A stretch of DNA of 64,000 bases from Deuterostichococcus epilithicus (GCA_033439295.1 JAVTLE010000015.1:1240001-1304000); one strand, 5' to 3'; positions 31,523 to 44,724 are shown, counted from the stretch's first letter. Notes: generated by a model from the sequence alone, not told the origin. Made by a program: numbers and translations.

Positions 31523-34500
31523 ATGCAGAAGCAGCGCCGCTTCCGTAGCAAGCCGCCGGCCGTTGGCGACGAGGATGACGGTGCGGGCGCCCTGGCGGCG
31601 GCGGCGCTGGCAGCTGCGCGCAAGTCGGACAAGGCTGGCAGAGACAGGCAGCAGGAGCGCCGGCGGGCCGACGTCGTGAAGAAGGCCAGCCTGCTGAGCT
31701 TCGAGGATGACGAGGAGGGCGCTGCTGCGGTGCCGGCGCCAACGCGTGCAGTGCAGGCGCAGGCTGCGCCGGCAGTGCGTGAGGAACGCACCGCGTCCAC
31801 GCAGCGTTCCGCACCGGGTGCGGCTTCTCCCCTACAAGCTATAGCTGAGCTGTTCTGTGGCGGATCTGTGTGTTCCGGTGTCGCAACAAATCTGTGGTGA
31901 CAGCCTGCTCTCATGGGATGCAACTGCCGTATTAGCCTTGCCGGCCTTGAATCAAAGCGGTTGTTCAAGCAGGCGAGTACTCGAGCGAGAAGCTGCAGCA
32001 GCTGCGGCAGCAGACGAAGGCGATGCCTGGCGCGCCGGTTGCCGCTGCTCCCAAGGCGGCGCAGCAGGGCGGCTTCAAGCTATCGGGCAGCTTCAAGGCC
32101 GCTAACAAGTCCGCGGACAGCCGTTACGAGGTCAATGCCAGCGACCTGGTGAGCCGCGGAGCCTGTCCGTTGCGCGCGGAGATAGATGGGTAGGCAGAGC
32201 GAGTGAGTGGTGACAGTGGCGTCCTGACTGTGTCAGGCAGCATGTCTGCCGGCGCCATGGCATGTTGCGCCCAGTGGATCGATCACAGCAGCCCCGTGTT
32301 CGTCCTCGCAGATGAAGCCGCCCGAGTCGAAACAGAGAGAGGAGGTGCCGTTTGTGCCGCCGCCGCCCCGCGATGCGAAGCGGGTCCCGCCCGGAGCAGC
32401 AGCGCAGCCGTCAGCGGCAGTTGCGCCTGCGATGACACCAGCTGCTCAGGCAGAAGCGGACACTGGCGATGATGCGAATGGCTTCAGCATCCCCACAGCA
32501 GACGCCATCAGGTGCATTCAAAACCTGCAGGCTCATGCCGCCACAGATGTAGCAACAGCCTCGTTTCAGCACTATTGCTTCAGGAATGAACGCGCATTCA
32601 ATTAGGTCAGAAAATGCAGCTGCTGAGTGCGTCGGTCATGGACATGGCGGATGGAAGAGCAGGGCAAGAGGCTCGTATTGGTCTTATAACCCCAGCTGCG
32701 TTCAGCTGCTGGACGCACCCATACTGTTTTTTGCAAGCCAACTGCAGAATTCACGATATTTTCATTGCATGTGTCTGAAGGCGAGCAAAGGAGAAACGGG
32801 AGCGGCTGCGGTCGGCGCACCTGGCGCCCGACTACATCCCGCTTGGCGGCGCGGCGGCGCTGACCAGCAATCAGGACGCTGCCGCTCGGCTGCGTGGTGA
32901 CGCCGGCGGCGACGCCGGCGGCGGCAGGTCCGGCGGCGCCGGCGATTCTGACGAGGAAAGGGATGCAGAGGGCGAGTTGCGGATGCAGTTCATCGGCGGA
33001 GGCGGCGACGGTAAACAGCAGAGGCGCGGTGGCGTCTTTGCTGCGCTCGCCCCCGAGGTGCGGGCTGCACTGGCTCGGATGCAGAATTGCACATTAGGCA
33101 AGCTCGTGGAAAGCGCCGCATTGCTGCGGCAGAGCACAAATGCACGTTTGATCAGCATTGCCTAACACGATCCTGCTACAATACAGGCCGTTCCCTACTG
33201 TCACTTGAGGTCACGCTGGCAGAGGGCTCACACTGCCCAAACCCTCAGATGCGCAGGCCCCCTGAGACTGTTCTCATGCGGACAGGACGAAGACGGCGAT
33301 GAAGACGAGGACGACGCCTGGGTGCGGCAGCAGCTGCAGAAGGCCGGCGCCGGCGGGTTGGGCCGCGCACAGCAGCAGCCGCAGCCTGCCGGCTCCAGCG
33401 GCATGGACAGTCTTGCGGCGCGATCGCCGGCGGCGGCCCCGCAGGCGACTGCGGCAAACCCGGTGGCCGCGGCAGCCGTGGCTGGCCAGGGCGTGCTGGC
33501 GTCGCTGCACGGCGGCCTGCGGCGGCTACAGGTGAGCCCGGAGCTGGCCGCCTGGTGCCCCGCGCGCCGATTGAGTGCTTGGCGCACTGACGCACAGTCA
33601 ATGGTGCTAGTGCGGCTGCCACCTGGCTGGGCAGTCCAAAGCTTGCGAGGCCACGGATCACAATGGAAATAACACAGCAGAGTCGCCAGCTTGCTGGGCA
33701 GATGTACGCCCCCGAACCATGAAGCAGTGTTGACCTGGCGCGGCATCTCAACCTCTTTCCTGACCCTTGACACAGGAGCGGCAGCAGCACGTGGAGCGGC
33801 AGCGGAAGCAGACGGAGGCCAACCTGGCAGACTCGCTGGGGGCGGTTGCACGACTGGAGGGCGAGGTGGCGGCCGCATCGCACCGGTACACCTATCTGCA
33901 GGAAACGCGCGGCTTCATTGCTGACATGTGCGACATGCTCCAGGTGCGCAGAACACGCAACCCTGACATCGGCTGAGCAGCAAAACCTGCGATCTTTGCT
34001 GATGGACACGCTGGGGATTGCACTGGCAAAGTTGCGCGTGCGCTGTGTCCTGGAAGTGCGCGGTCTGGACAGTCAGACCGCGCCGTGGGACCTCGTGTCA
34101 TGAGCGCCTGCGACTGCGCTAATGACCGAGCCTTGACACTCGGTCTTGACCCTCAACCACCCCCCTGGTGAACGTGCGCGGGGACCCCGCCGCCGCACCC
34201 AGACCCGTGAGGCATAAACCTCGCCGCGCAGGCAAAGGCGCCCATTGTGGAGGTGCTGGAGGAGCGCCTCCTGAAGGTGGCGGAGGACCGTGCAGATGCC
34301 GCTGCTGCTGCGGTCGCAGACGACGACAGGGAGGAGCTGGAGGCTGCTCAGGTGAGCTTGGATTGTTGGCTTCCGAGTCATGTTTTCATTCAGTCACCCT
34401 AGGTGGGCTCTGCCGGGCGAGGATCCGCCTCCCTGAGGGCTTCACCTGCCTAATAAAGGAAAGGCTGGGACCTTCCACGGCTGTGCACATTTGGCTCGTC

Positions 34501-37500
34501 AGTGAGCTAACACGCATTTGCAGGGACGAGAGTCCCAGTATGAACGCCGGCCGGGTCGAGCAGCAGATCATTGACCATGCGCCGATCATTACGTCTTTGT
34601 ATGCGGCACCCAGGCCGCGATCGGGGCGGCTATTGGCGTGCTGTCACGGGGCGGCGCAATGCCGGCAGCGCAGCAGGCGGCCGAGGCCGCGGCAGCCGCC
34701 GCCGACGCCGCGACGGTGCAGAACATGCCAGAAGAGCTGGACGAGTTTGGGCGCGACTTGAATGTGGACAAACGGCGCCAGGCAAGACAGCAGCTCTAAC
34801 CCTATGGACCCGACCTGACAGCAACTGCCGCAACATGTACTGGCCTTGCAGGGAATGTGGACAAGCGGCCCTTGGCAAGACTGCAGCTCGGCCTTCTGAC
34901 GCCCGACCTGAGAGCGACCTGATGCGTCAGATCCTAACCCTGCACATCTGGTGCAACCTGTTTTTTAGATGATGGATGTGAACTACACCGGGCTGGCCGG
35001 GCGTGTCATGGCATGCACCATCATTGGGTTGAGTGGGTTGCTGCGAATACATGGCGATGCCGACCTTCTGCATTGCACACTCGTCTACCCTCATGTTGTT
35101 CTGCTGCAGGCTGAAAACCGGCTCGCCAAGCGCAATGCGCGTGCGGCTACGGCGCAGCTGGCGGGCGATGCGTCTGAGGAAGACGAGGCCGAAGTGTCTC
35201 GCTACGACAGGGAACGGGCCCAGATCCTGGAGGTGGGCCGCGAATCTCTAGACACTTCTGCCAGTGCTGCGGCTATGCGGCAGTGGCAGCAGGAAAACTA
35301 CCCATTGCTGACATTGCCGCCAGCTGCTCTGTCCTTGCAGGCTGCGCTGCACCCTGCGCAGCACAAAGCACGCCTGCTCCCGCTACGGGGCGCATGCAGG
35401 GGCGCTTTTACAAACCGATTGCCTGTGCGCTGGACAGATGCAGCGCCGGCGGCACTCGGTGCCCATGTGCTAGCGCGCTGGATCTGCACCAAAACCTTCA
35501 TCTCTCCCGCCTTACAGGCGGCCGCGACGGTGTTTGCGGACGCCAGCGCGGACTTCTCTACCGTGGAAGCCGTCAAAGCGCGGTTGGAAGAGTGGCAGAC
35601 CTCTTATCCGGCAGCCTATCGGGATGCATACATGGCGATTTCGGCGCCAGCCATCTTTGCGCCCTTTGTGCGGCTGGAGCTGCTGCAGTGGGACCCATTG
35701 TTCAGCGGCGGCGGCAGCGGTGAGGCGCCGTCTTGTGCATGGGTGTGCACGGCTGCATGGGCAGCCACTTTTGCGGCGTGCGTGGTTGCTGTGGCAAGCC
35801 GCTCTGCTGTGCGCCTAGAGGATCACCCTCTTGATCACGCTCAAGAGGGCGAGGCTTTGACTTTGCCGAAAGTGTGTGGGTGTTTGCTGGAGCCATGTCG
35901 CGCTGATCACTCCGTGGCATATGCCCCTAGCACGGCCGTTGTGCAGTTGAGCGATTTTATTGGGCGCTTTCAAACAAGCAGCGGTGCTGCGCAGGCTTCG
36001 ACGCGCAGCAGTGGTACCAACAGCTGTTTGAGTTCACAGCGCCGCCGGGCGGCGGCGGCGGCCCAGCCAACGAGGACGCGGACATCGTCCCGGTGCTGGT
36101 CCGCGATATCGTTGGCCCGCTGGCGGTGCACCTCGCGCAGCGGGTGCGCTTGTATTGAAGTCTGTCCCTGGGACATTTGTACCTGGACATTCATATTATC
36201 GCATCCGCAGTCCTCCAGGCCGCGCTGTCCACAAGGGCAGCGGCAGGCAGGCACACTTTGCCGAGTGTCCTGCACGAAGTCATCCTAGCGCCATGCACTT
36301 GTGTTTGTGCACTCCAGGCCTTGTTATGGCGACTCCGTCGTGCCCGTAGGTGTGGGAACCGGCCAGCCTTGCGCAGACGCGCGGCATGTTTGGCGTCGTG
36401 GAGAATTTGCTAATATACCTGCAGCCTGACGACAGCAACCTGCAGGCGAGTGCTTGCTCACGTGCCTGCATCGGCCCAGTGGCCCCGCTGCTGCGCCATA
36501 ACAAACTCTTACGTGATGATGCACTCTGTTTCACGTCGCCCACTGCAGGGCTCGCTTCTTGGCAGCATGTGCAGCAGGTGGCGACAATCTTGCACTCCCG
36601 CATCCAGCACCGGCATCGTCTAGGGGCACACGCACTGCACCCCGAAATGCAAGCACACGCACTGCACCCCGAAATGCAAGATTGCGAGGCGTCGCCGCTG
36701 TCCTCACACAGGAGCTGCTGCAGCTGGTGCGCCGGAGGCTGGCGGATGCGGTTGCGGGTGTGGCCGTGCCGAGATGGCCCAACGAGGCGCTGGCGGCGTC
36801 GCCGCGTGCAGCCGCGTTCGTGGACTGCCAGTTTGCGCGCGCCACGCGGCTGCTGGTGGCGCTGGGTCGCTTTGAGGAGGTGCTGGAGCCCGGCGCGCTG
36901 CACAAGCTGGCGGTCGACCAGCTTCTGCTGCAGCAGGTAAACCTCTGTACCCAACTGGGTTTGAGGTTCATTGTCGTCAAAGCTTTGATGGCTCCCACTG
37001 CTGCATCATGGCTGCACCAGCTCCTGCTGCAGCAGGTGGGCTTTCATGTCCAGTTTGAATTCGCGCTGCTGTTTAGCTGCGCAAAGCTGGCGGTCGACCA
37101 GCTGCTGCTGCAGGTGCGCACCTAGACACGATTAGGAATCCTGCTGCAGCAGCTGGTTGTCCAGCCGGTTGTTGGTGCTCCATGCTCCCAGCTTCCGGCT
37201 TGGCAAAGGTCAAAGGCTCACGGCAGAGGCTTCAGCAGGGCGACCGAAGAGCAGGGGTTCACTGCGGCCGCGCTGCTGCAGTTGCCAGGTTGTCATGTCA
37301 ATGTGTGAGACGTCACGGTATGACGCTGCCCCATGACGACCTTCTAAAAATCCTGCTCCATTCGCAACTAGCCTCTTGCTTCCAAAGCAGAGGTTTCAAC
37401 CACTTCGGTGACTGCATGTGCCGACTGCGGTCATGGTCTTGCAATGTGCAGATCGTGCCGCTGCTGAGGTCAGCCACCAACGATGTGGCGAGGGCAGCAG

Positions 37501-37694
37501 ACCTGGCGGAGCGGGTGGTGGCGTCAATGCCACCGTCCTGGAGCGCGAGGGGGCTGCCGATGGAGGCGGCACCGCTGGCGGCCTTCGTGGCGGACTTGCT
37601 GCGCAGGACGGAGAGCTCGAAGAAGGGGGATGCTGCCACCGTCCAGCGGCTGGCACAGCTTGCGGCAAAGCTGTCCACAGGATCAAAACAGTGA
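31523..37694 (+). CDS. GCFC / PAXBP1 (ILP1)-like nuclear protein
   Basis: The ATG at 31523 opens MQKQRRFRSKPPAV. Recognisable blocks follow over about 17 exons: KKASLLSFEDDEEG (31680s), EYSSEKLQQLRQQTKA (31975-32030), IPTADAIR (32500), a DEDEDDAWVRQQLQKAG acidic segment (33290-33350), a coiled coil with YLQETRGFIADMCDMLQ (33880-33940), LDEFGRDLNVDKRRQ (34740-34780), and the GCFC core TVEAVKARLEEWQTSYPAAY then YMAISAPAIFAPFVRLELLQ (35560-35690). The C-terminal exons encode WPNEALAASPRAAAFVDCQF and IVPLLRSATNDVARAADLAE to the stop at 37694. Family members act in splicing and transcription, and Arabidopsis ILP1 affects endoreduplication. Internal exon borders are approximate. Confidence 0.88.
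36626..36679 (+). repeat. Two tandem copies of a 27-base unit
   Basis: GCACACGCACTGCACCCCGA AATGCAA occurs at 36626-36652 and again, identically, at 36653-36679, inside an intron of the GCFC-like gene about 30 bases before the next exon. The unit is a multiple of three, so retention would not shift frame. Confidence 0.85.
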
Positions 37695-38150
37695 TCTAGC
37701 ACAAGGAGCGGTGTTTGCTGAACCACTCGTTCGATGGTGGAATGTTATAACATTTGTGTCTTGCACAACGACGAGGTCAGCTTATGCCGGTCGCACACTA
37801 ATATATACAACCAGATGGTGCCTGCTAACACGGCCACAAGCTGTAAGCGTGAGGTCCACAGCACCGTAGCCATACGGAATGCTGTAGGGAAGCTGCATCT
37901 GACCTTGTCGCCGCTGGTCAAGTCTGTTGGCTGCGTCCAGGATTCCCATGCTGCAAGAAAGATAGTTGAACTTCGCGACTGCAACGACACGTGCTGAAAG
38001 CGATATCCTGGGCTGTCGATGGCATAATGTCCTCACAAAGTCCGCATGTTGGTCTCAACCATCCCAGCCGCTGCTACCGTCAAACCAGAGCTGTCATGCC
38101 TGATGCGGCGCCTGATGGGCCGCGTCCCCGCCTGCGACCTGGGGCGACCG
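37695..38150. other. Convergent 3' flank between the GCFC-like and TPM-RING genes
   Basis: About 455 bases lie between two stop codons facing each other. Nothing beyond presumed 3' untranslated sequence is visible, apart from a small AT-rich spot (CTAATATATACAACC near 37798). Confidence 0.6.
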
Positions 38151-41100
38151 TCACCAGGAGGAGCCGCCGCCGCCGCCGCCAAAGCTGCTGCCGCCGCCAA
38201 AGGAGGACGAGGCGCCGTGTGAGCCCATGTTAGCATGCTGGTGGCGTGCGGGGTCGTGCATCTGCGCGTGGCGCACTGCGTCCCAGCTGAACGCGTGGCC
38301 CTGCAGGCGGCGCAAACACCGGGCTGAGCAATTAACACTGCACTCCCAACTGGCTGCAAACGGTTTCAAGGTGTCGACGTCTGGGGCGCCGCCCTAGACC
38401 AGCCACAGGACACTTGATCAAAAGTGCGCAGCATTCTGTGTCAAGATCTGTATTGCGAGGCCAAGCAGGCACAGCAGCAGGTGATTCCCGGAAAATGAAA
38501 ACCTGGTGCAGGATCTGGTGCGTCTGCGAATGCTGCACGCACGCACTTGGTGCCTGCAATGCCCCGAGCTGCCCAAACCGCATGCACAGAATCGGTCGCA
38601 CCTCCTGCACATCGGCTGACCAGCTGTCCACCATGGTGGAGTTGATGTAGTTGGGGTACCGGTGCTGCAGCATGTTCAGCCGGAACATGAAGTCCGGCAC
38701 GAAGAGGTCCTGGTAACCGCCCATACCCGCCTGCTGCTGCGGGCCCTGCAGCAACAGCCGCAGCACCCATGGCTCAGCCTGGTGGTCTCCGCCACATACG
38801 GTTGTTTATCTCATACGCTGCGCAAGAGCGTTGTAGCATGGCGGCACCCTGCTGTAATGGGTGTGAGTGTTTGTGAACTCAATTTCGCAGAGCGGAAAGA
38901 GGCATGGTCTTGTCGCAGCAACCTGGAGGGAAGCCTCCCTCACCTCCGTTGAGCGCAGCGGCGCCGCGTTTGAGCCCCCGGCATCATCGTCGCTGATGGG
39001 CCTGCGGCAGATGGGGCAGGTGGTGCTGCTGTCGACCCACCTGCAGGCAACGTCAAAAGGCCGCGCTGAGCGCCAGAAACCTCGCAATTATGAGAGAGAA
39101 GACACGAGCTGATATGTCGAAAGCGATCCAGGACACCATTTGCGACTATGGTGCTTCCAGGGAGAACACAGAAACTGCTAGGACAGCCAGGTTCAAAGCA
39201 GTTCGCGGGTGCGCCCACCGCGCGATGCAGGGCTCGCAGAAGCGGTGGCCGCAAGGCAGCGCCAGCGGCCGGCGTGCCATCTCGCCACCCTCAGCGAATG
39301 CCCCACCGGCGGCCGCCCCGCCGGACTTGCTGTCCCGCGACTTCAGCAGTGACTCGCTTGCAGCCGCATCACCCTTGCTGCTAGTGCCGCCTTCGGCCTT
39401 GCTGCAGTCGCCGTTGCCGCCGGCCTTGCTGCTGCTTCCGGCCTTGCTGCCTTCGTGGCCGACGCTGCTGGCCTCTGCAGCTGGGGTGAAATCTTCCAGG
39501 CAGACCGGACACGACTGCGCGCGGGTGCAAATTGAAGGTAAGCGGTTGTGTATGTGTATGTGGATGTGAGACACACCGGCAGTGCTATCCTCGAACACGA
39601 TCAATTGGCTGGCGAAATACCCGACATGCTGCAGTTTTGGGCAGTAAACAAGCAGCTGAAAGGGAATGCCCACCGTGGTGCTGTACTGGTTGTTGCGCAG
39701 CGCGTTCTGCTGCTCCGCCTTCAGTTTCTCCAACAGCTGCTTGCACTTGCTGCATGGCAACAGACAGAAGAAAATTCAACTCGATGACACAAGTCGTGAA
39801 ATTTGGGTAGATGGTCACAGAGTCGTGCATTCCAACGTGTCAATCGTGATGTGTCGTCTGAGGTGTTGATCTTCGAAAGCCTCTGCCAAGCGCAAGGCCA
39901 GCACACCTGTACTCCCGGTTCTTCTTGCGAGACTTGAACCAAGAGTAGCCAAAGCAGCCGCCGATGAGGGCTAGGAAGCCCGCCAACACTGGGTCGAACC
40001 AGCCATGGCCCCCCTCGTCGAAGTCTGCTCTCGGGGAGCGAAGGCGCACAATGTCAACGCGCAGCATGAGCATACAGCCACGACGATTCGAATATGTGAC
40101 CCCACATGCATGCACGCGGCTATGATCTTGGGACACTGCTGGGATGTGCTCGTGACATCAGCCTCACCAACAATCCAGCTGTGCGGGAGAAAGACATTGT
40201 GATGCTAGCGCAGCTGGTACTGCAATGGCCTGCTGCACCAGTGACGAGCCTAAACTGGATGGATGCTGGGGGCAACAGCAGTGTGAACACAAGCTACGAG
40301 GCTTTGGCGGGTATCTCAGGTGGAGACTAGCCCTCACCTGCGCCGGCGAGGCCGAGCCCTATGTCAATGACTGCCTGCTCCATGGCCGCGTCGTACGCAC
40401 CGGCGCGCAGCTGCGGCCGCATACGCCCAAGGATGGCCTGGATCTTGCCGCCAGGCAGCGCACCCAGCGCACCCGCGCCAGTCGAGATGTACACCTGAGC
40501 AGAGGCAGGCAGAGCATGTCAGAGCATGCACCTTCAAAACACGCCGCGGGACAGCTGACATGCCAGGTTGGTGCGTGCAATCGCGTCTGCAACAGGCAGT
40601 GTCTGTCAGGCGCCAGTGCCAGAGCGCTGCTGACATGGTGCTGAGCACTGCAGCAAGGACTGCAGCTATGAGCAGCAGATACCTCGCGGTCGTGGATGGA
40701 CAGCAGCAGGAGGACGCCGTTGTTGCACGCCGCATCGCCAGTGCCCCATGCATCGTGCAGCGCCTTAGCGAACAGGCGCGCCGCCTCCGAGGGAGCCTCT
40801 CCGGGCGACACTACCATGCGCTGCATGACCGCCAACGCAACCTGCGCCAGCCCGTCGTGCTCGAGCCGCAATCTGATTCAGACACACCACACTCGCATGC
40901 GAACTGTCATGGCGGCAAGGCTCGCCAGGTCAACATGGTTTGACTCGCGTGCCTTCATCAAGACCAGGCAGGGAAGAGCTGAAAGAGTTTCTGTACCTTG
41001 TAGCCTGTCTGGCGCTCAGCGCACGTCATGAGTGCGTACGGCTCCTTGCCAGCTTCGATGTCCTGGATGATGCCTTCCACTGTGTTCCTGCTTGTCGGGC

Positions 41101-41296
41101 TGAGCACCTCGTCTGGGTCGCATACTCGTGACACGCCGGTGCGCACGTCCTGTCTACGGCATGCCTTGAGGTTTTTCGCTGGATTTGGAAAATCTGCTGG
41201 CTGCCAGGCAGGTGTGCAATGTGCAAAAGACAGCAGAGCCAAAGTGCAAAGCAGCAGCGTGTGCACACGCGTGAAAGCCATCTTTCGAGGCACCAT
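38151..41296 (-). CDS. TPM-domain, single-TM, RING-finger protein
   Basis: The start is ATG at 41296 or 41281; both give a signal peptide (MAFTRVHTLLLCTLALLSFA) followed by a Cys-containing lumenal region. A TPM (TLP18.3/Psb32/MOLO-1) domain comes next: IEGIIQDIEAG, ALAVMQRMVVSPGEAPSEAA, NNGVLLLLSIHDRE, then STGAG and ILGRMRPQLRAGAYDAAMEQ. A transmembrane helix (DPVLAGFLALIGGCFGYSWF, 40000-39900) with a basic stop-transfer KSRKKNREYR follows. The cytosolic part has RING ligands SCPVCLEDF, LPCGHRFCEPCIARW and TTCPICRRPI, with an Ala/Gly/Ser/Lys insertion of about 65 residues between the first two pairs, and ends in a Gly/Ser tail GGGSSFGGGGGGSSW. This suggests a membrane E3 ligase with a lumenal TPM domain (inferred). 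Confidence 0.85.
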
Positions 41297-41611
41297 GGTG
41301 GCTTGCAACAACTTTCGATGCAAAATGCCAACGCTGCTGCTGCATGGCTCTGGCAGGTTCGGCTTCTTCCGTAACCGGAAGCTATTTTGCCTCGTCCGAG
41401 ACGGTATCTCTCCCTGAATTCAAAACTCGATTTTGACCAACACCGGGCAGCATTAGGTAGACAGCCAGTCATTTATGGCCGATACCTTCTGGTACTGCAT
41501 CGAGTTATTCATCCCTCTGCCACAGTTAAATACTGGCAGTCCCATATTGGCAGCCCATGGCACACAGTTGCGGGACTGCGTCTCACAGTCATCCGACGCT
41601 GGGTCGCCCGC

Positions 41612-44600
41612 TCAAATGATGCCTATCTGGTGCGTCTTGAGGGCGCGCTTGACGTGCAGGTGCTTCAGGTCGTCCAACGCCCGCTCTTCGGCCGCCGGCA
41701 CATTTCCAGGCGCCGTGTCGCCGCTGAGCTTGCGCGCGGCATACGCCTTGCGCGAGCGCCGGATCCTGTCAGGCAGCTCCAGGTACATGTCGCCAAGCAC
41801 CTGCACAGAGATATGCACAGCTTGAACAGAGTGGTCAAGACTGGCTGATCGCACCTTCAAGTCTACTCTCCTAGCAGTATGGATCAATTGGGTTGCTTGG
41901 ATCGGCAGCTGAGTACATGGTAGGCGGCGGGTAAACACCATGGCAATGAAACCTGGTTACAGGCAAAGCGATACGCACCTTGCTGGTCTCGTGCAGCACG
42001 CGCTTGTTCTCGGGGTCCCGGTGGTCCCAGCCGTACAGCCCAAACTTCTTGTCCCACCCGTCTGCACCCAGTGAAGCAGTAGATGAGAGGGCAGTCCATC
42101 GTGCCCTCAAAATGTCGACATGCATGCCGAGAGGTCTTGGTTGCAGTAGGGTTGCGATGCCTCACAGGCCCATTCGAAGTTGTCAATGAGCGTCCACATG
42201 GTGATGCCGCGCACGTCGTGCCCGTCCTCCACCGCCCGGACGATCTGCGCCACAGACGGATCCGGAATCACCTTCTGACGATCACCTTCTGCGGGTCTAC
42301 ACAGATGAGGGTTTTGGGTTCAGGGCGACACTTCACCTGGCGGGCCCACCCTAATTTGCCAGGAGACAACGGTGGCAGGTGCATTGCAAAAGTGTCTCTC
42401 ATCAAGGGGCAAGCACACCTCGTCGAGGTAGGCGCGGAAGAAGGCCGGCCGCTTCAGGGTGGTGTGATCGCAGATGCCGGTCTCCGTGATGTACAGCGGC
42501 ACCCCAATGCCCGCTATGGCCGCGATGGCGTGGTACAGCCCCGGCGCATACGCCGCAAACGGCATGTCGGTGGTCATGTCGCCTTTGCGGTGCGTCGGCT
42601 GCAGCGTCCAGTCGATCATGCCCCTGTGCACAGGCGGAGCGCCGTCAGCGCTGCAGGGAAGAGTACGGTCATGGCGGCAATGCCAGGAGTTCTGACAGCC
42701 TGCAGTGTGCTTGATCGGCCGCTGCACTGCGGCTGGATTTTGGATCATGTGGCCGCCAGGCGTGAGATTTTCCGTGAGAAAGTCTGAGACAAGCTGCGCA
42801 CCTGCCATAGTAGTTCAGCCCAACAAAGTCGCAGGGCGGGCGTCCGCCTGGGTGCTGCCACGTAAATCCAGCCGAAAAGAATTTGGGCCACACAAAAGCG
42901 CCCGACTTGAAGAACTCAATGGTCAGGTCGTTCCCCTGCCAAGGCCACAGCATGAAACCCGCTCAGCAGATCAGCCGTGGGAGAGAACCAGCGTGATGCC
43001 GTTAGTCATGGAATGCCGGCCTGCAAGGCCGATGACTTGAGGTGAACTATACGATCCCAGTCCACATCATTCATGCTACCGTAAAGCGCACCCAGCACTT
43101 GTTGATGACCTCCACGATGGGGCCAACCCAGGCGGCCGAGATGGATACGGGGTATTTTGGTTCGTATGTCATGTAATTGTGCACGATGCCCACCTGCGCC
43201 TGGTCACCACCTGCATGGCTGTGTGACACGTCAAGAGAGGCCCTCAACACCGATCTGCAGGAGCGTTTGGCGCAACGTGCATGTAAAAGGGCAATGATTG
43301 GTATGACGCCGAGGGCACTGCCATGCAGGCTGGGATGCCCCGCTGGCATTGGCACCAGCAGAGGTGACAGCGAAGCTACTGATGGCAGGGCGAGCAGCTG
43401 TCTGGCGACACGGCAGCTCGCAACGCACCGGGAGCCGCCTTGATGGCCTCGTACGCCGCGATGTGCGCCTGGTACATGTGCAGGAACATTTTGCCCGCGG
43501 CGCCAAAGCGGAAGAATTTTGCGGGCGGGAAGCTGCCGTAGATGTAGCTGCAAAAGACCTGCACGTTGACCTCGTTGAAGGTGGCCCAGAGCCTGGTGCG
43601 GCGGCCAAAGTGCCTGTGTGCCGCATGAAGCAATATGACTTGAGGCGGCTACATCGTCTCAACTCTGGGGTACAGACGCCGGACGACTGCGCAGGGGTCT
43701 GTCTCGTGCTGCTCTGCCGCATGCCCGCTCTGCTGCTCAAGCATTCTTAATAAAAGCGAACAGCTTGTGAGCTCAACAGCCTAGCAGCACACGCATGGTA
43801 GGAAGCCCTCACTTGAAGGCGACCCTGGTGAACTCCACAAAGTACTGGATGTTCTCCTTCTTCTCCCAATGGCCCAGCTCCTCAAACCACAGCGGGTGCA
43901 CAAAGTGCATCAGCGTCACTGTGGACTGCATGCCCAGCCTGCAGCACTTTGACCAAGTCTTAACAACAGATAAACCACACAAACTAATTTCAATTGCGTG
44001 GTCCAGAAGCAGCCAGTGTTTGATGCCAATGCCTGTGCTTGGACAGCCGCCAGAGGCGGCAATGCACTAAGCAGCTGATGCACTGGTTCAGCTGCTGAAA
44101 CTGCGCAGGAGTCTGCCAGTGCTCGATTGTAGGCGGACCTTGCATGCATGTAGATGCAGCGCAAGCATGACTGACCTGTCCAGGACGTCGAATATCTGGT
44201 GGTAGCGCTGGACAGCCTCATGATCAACCTCCCCTGGCCGCGGCTGGATACGGGACCACTCGATGGACAGCCGGAAGAGCTTCACATTGAGCGCCGCCGC
44301 CCTCTGGATGTCCGCCTCGTACAGGTTCCAGAAGTCGTTGGACTTGCCGCACTTGTCGCCATTCTGCAAGCGCCGTGAGATACATGGGGATTAGCGCATC
44401 TGAATACGAGCGCCAATCGCTTCAGGTGCTGCTGCGAGTCACATAAGCAAGTCATGCATGCGGTCTGATGCTCACCGCGATGCGCGGCATGAACAGCGAC
44501 CGCTCGTTCTCGAACGCCTGCCAGTTGGTGTCGCGGCCGCCCGAGTTTTGGTATACACTGAGCGCAACGCCGCAGAGAAAGTCGGGCTCCGCGGCGTCGC

Positions 44601-44724
44601 CTGCGCTATCGTCGGCGCCGCGCACTGATCCGTTGGCTGGCGGCAGCGGCCGCTCGGACGCGCCGTCATGCGACATATTGCCTGAAATGAGCCCTTCGCG
44701 CTCGTCCAACTGCTGCAGCTCCAT
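41612..44724 (-). CDS. Glycoside hydrolase family 1 (beta-glucosidase / SFR2-like) protein
   Basis: About ten exons encode a GH1 barrel. The first in-frame ATG is at 44724 (MELQQLDEREGL). Blocks in order: FLCGVALSVYQNSGG, FRLSIEWSRIQP, TVTLMHFVHPLWFEELGHWE, the acid/base motif ATFNEVNVQVF (usual TFNEP), CDFVGLNYYGR, the nucleophile motif YITETGICD (usual ITENG), GITMWTLIDNFEW and KFGLYGWD. Both catalytic glutamates are present, but the following Pro and Asn are replaced by Val and Thr. The N-terminus has no signal peptide, and a C-terminal extension (LPDRIRRSRKAYAARKL) is present. The GLYHAIAAIAGIGVP and CDHTTLKRPAFFRAYL segments recall the SFR2 branch, whose members remodel galactolipids; a conventional glucosidase remains possible. 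It is tandem with the TPM-RING gene. Confidence 0.87.
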
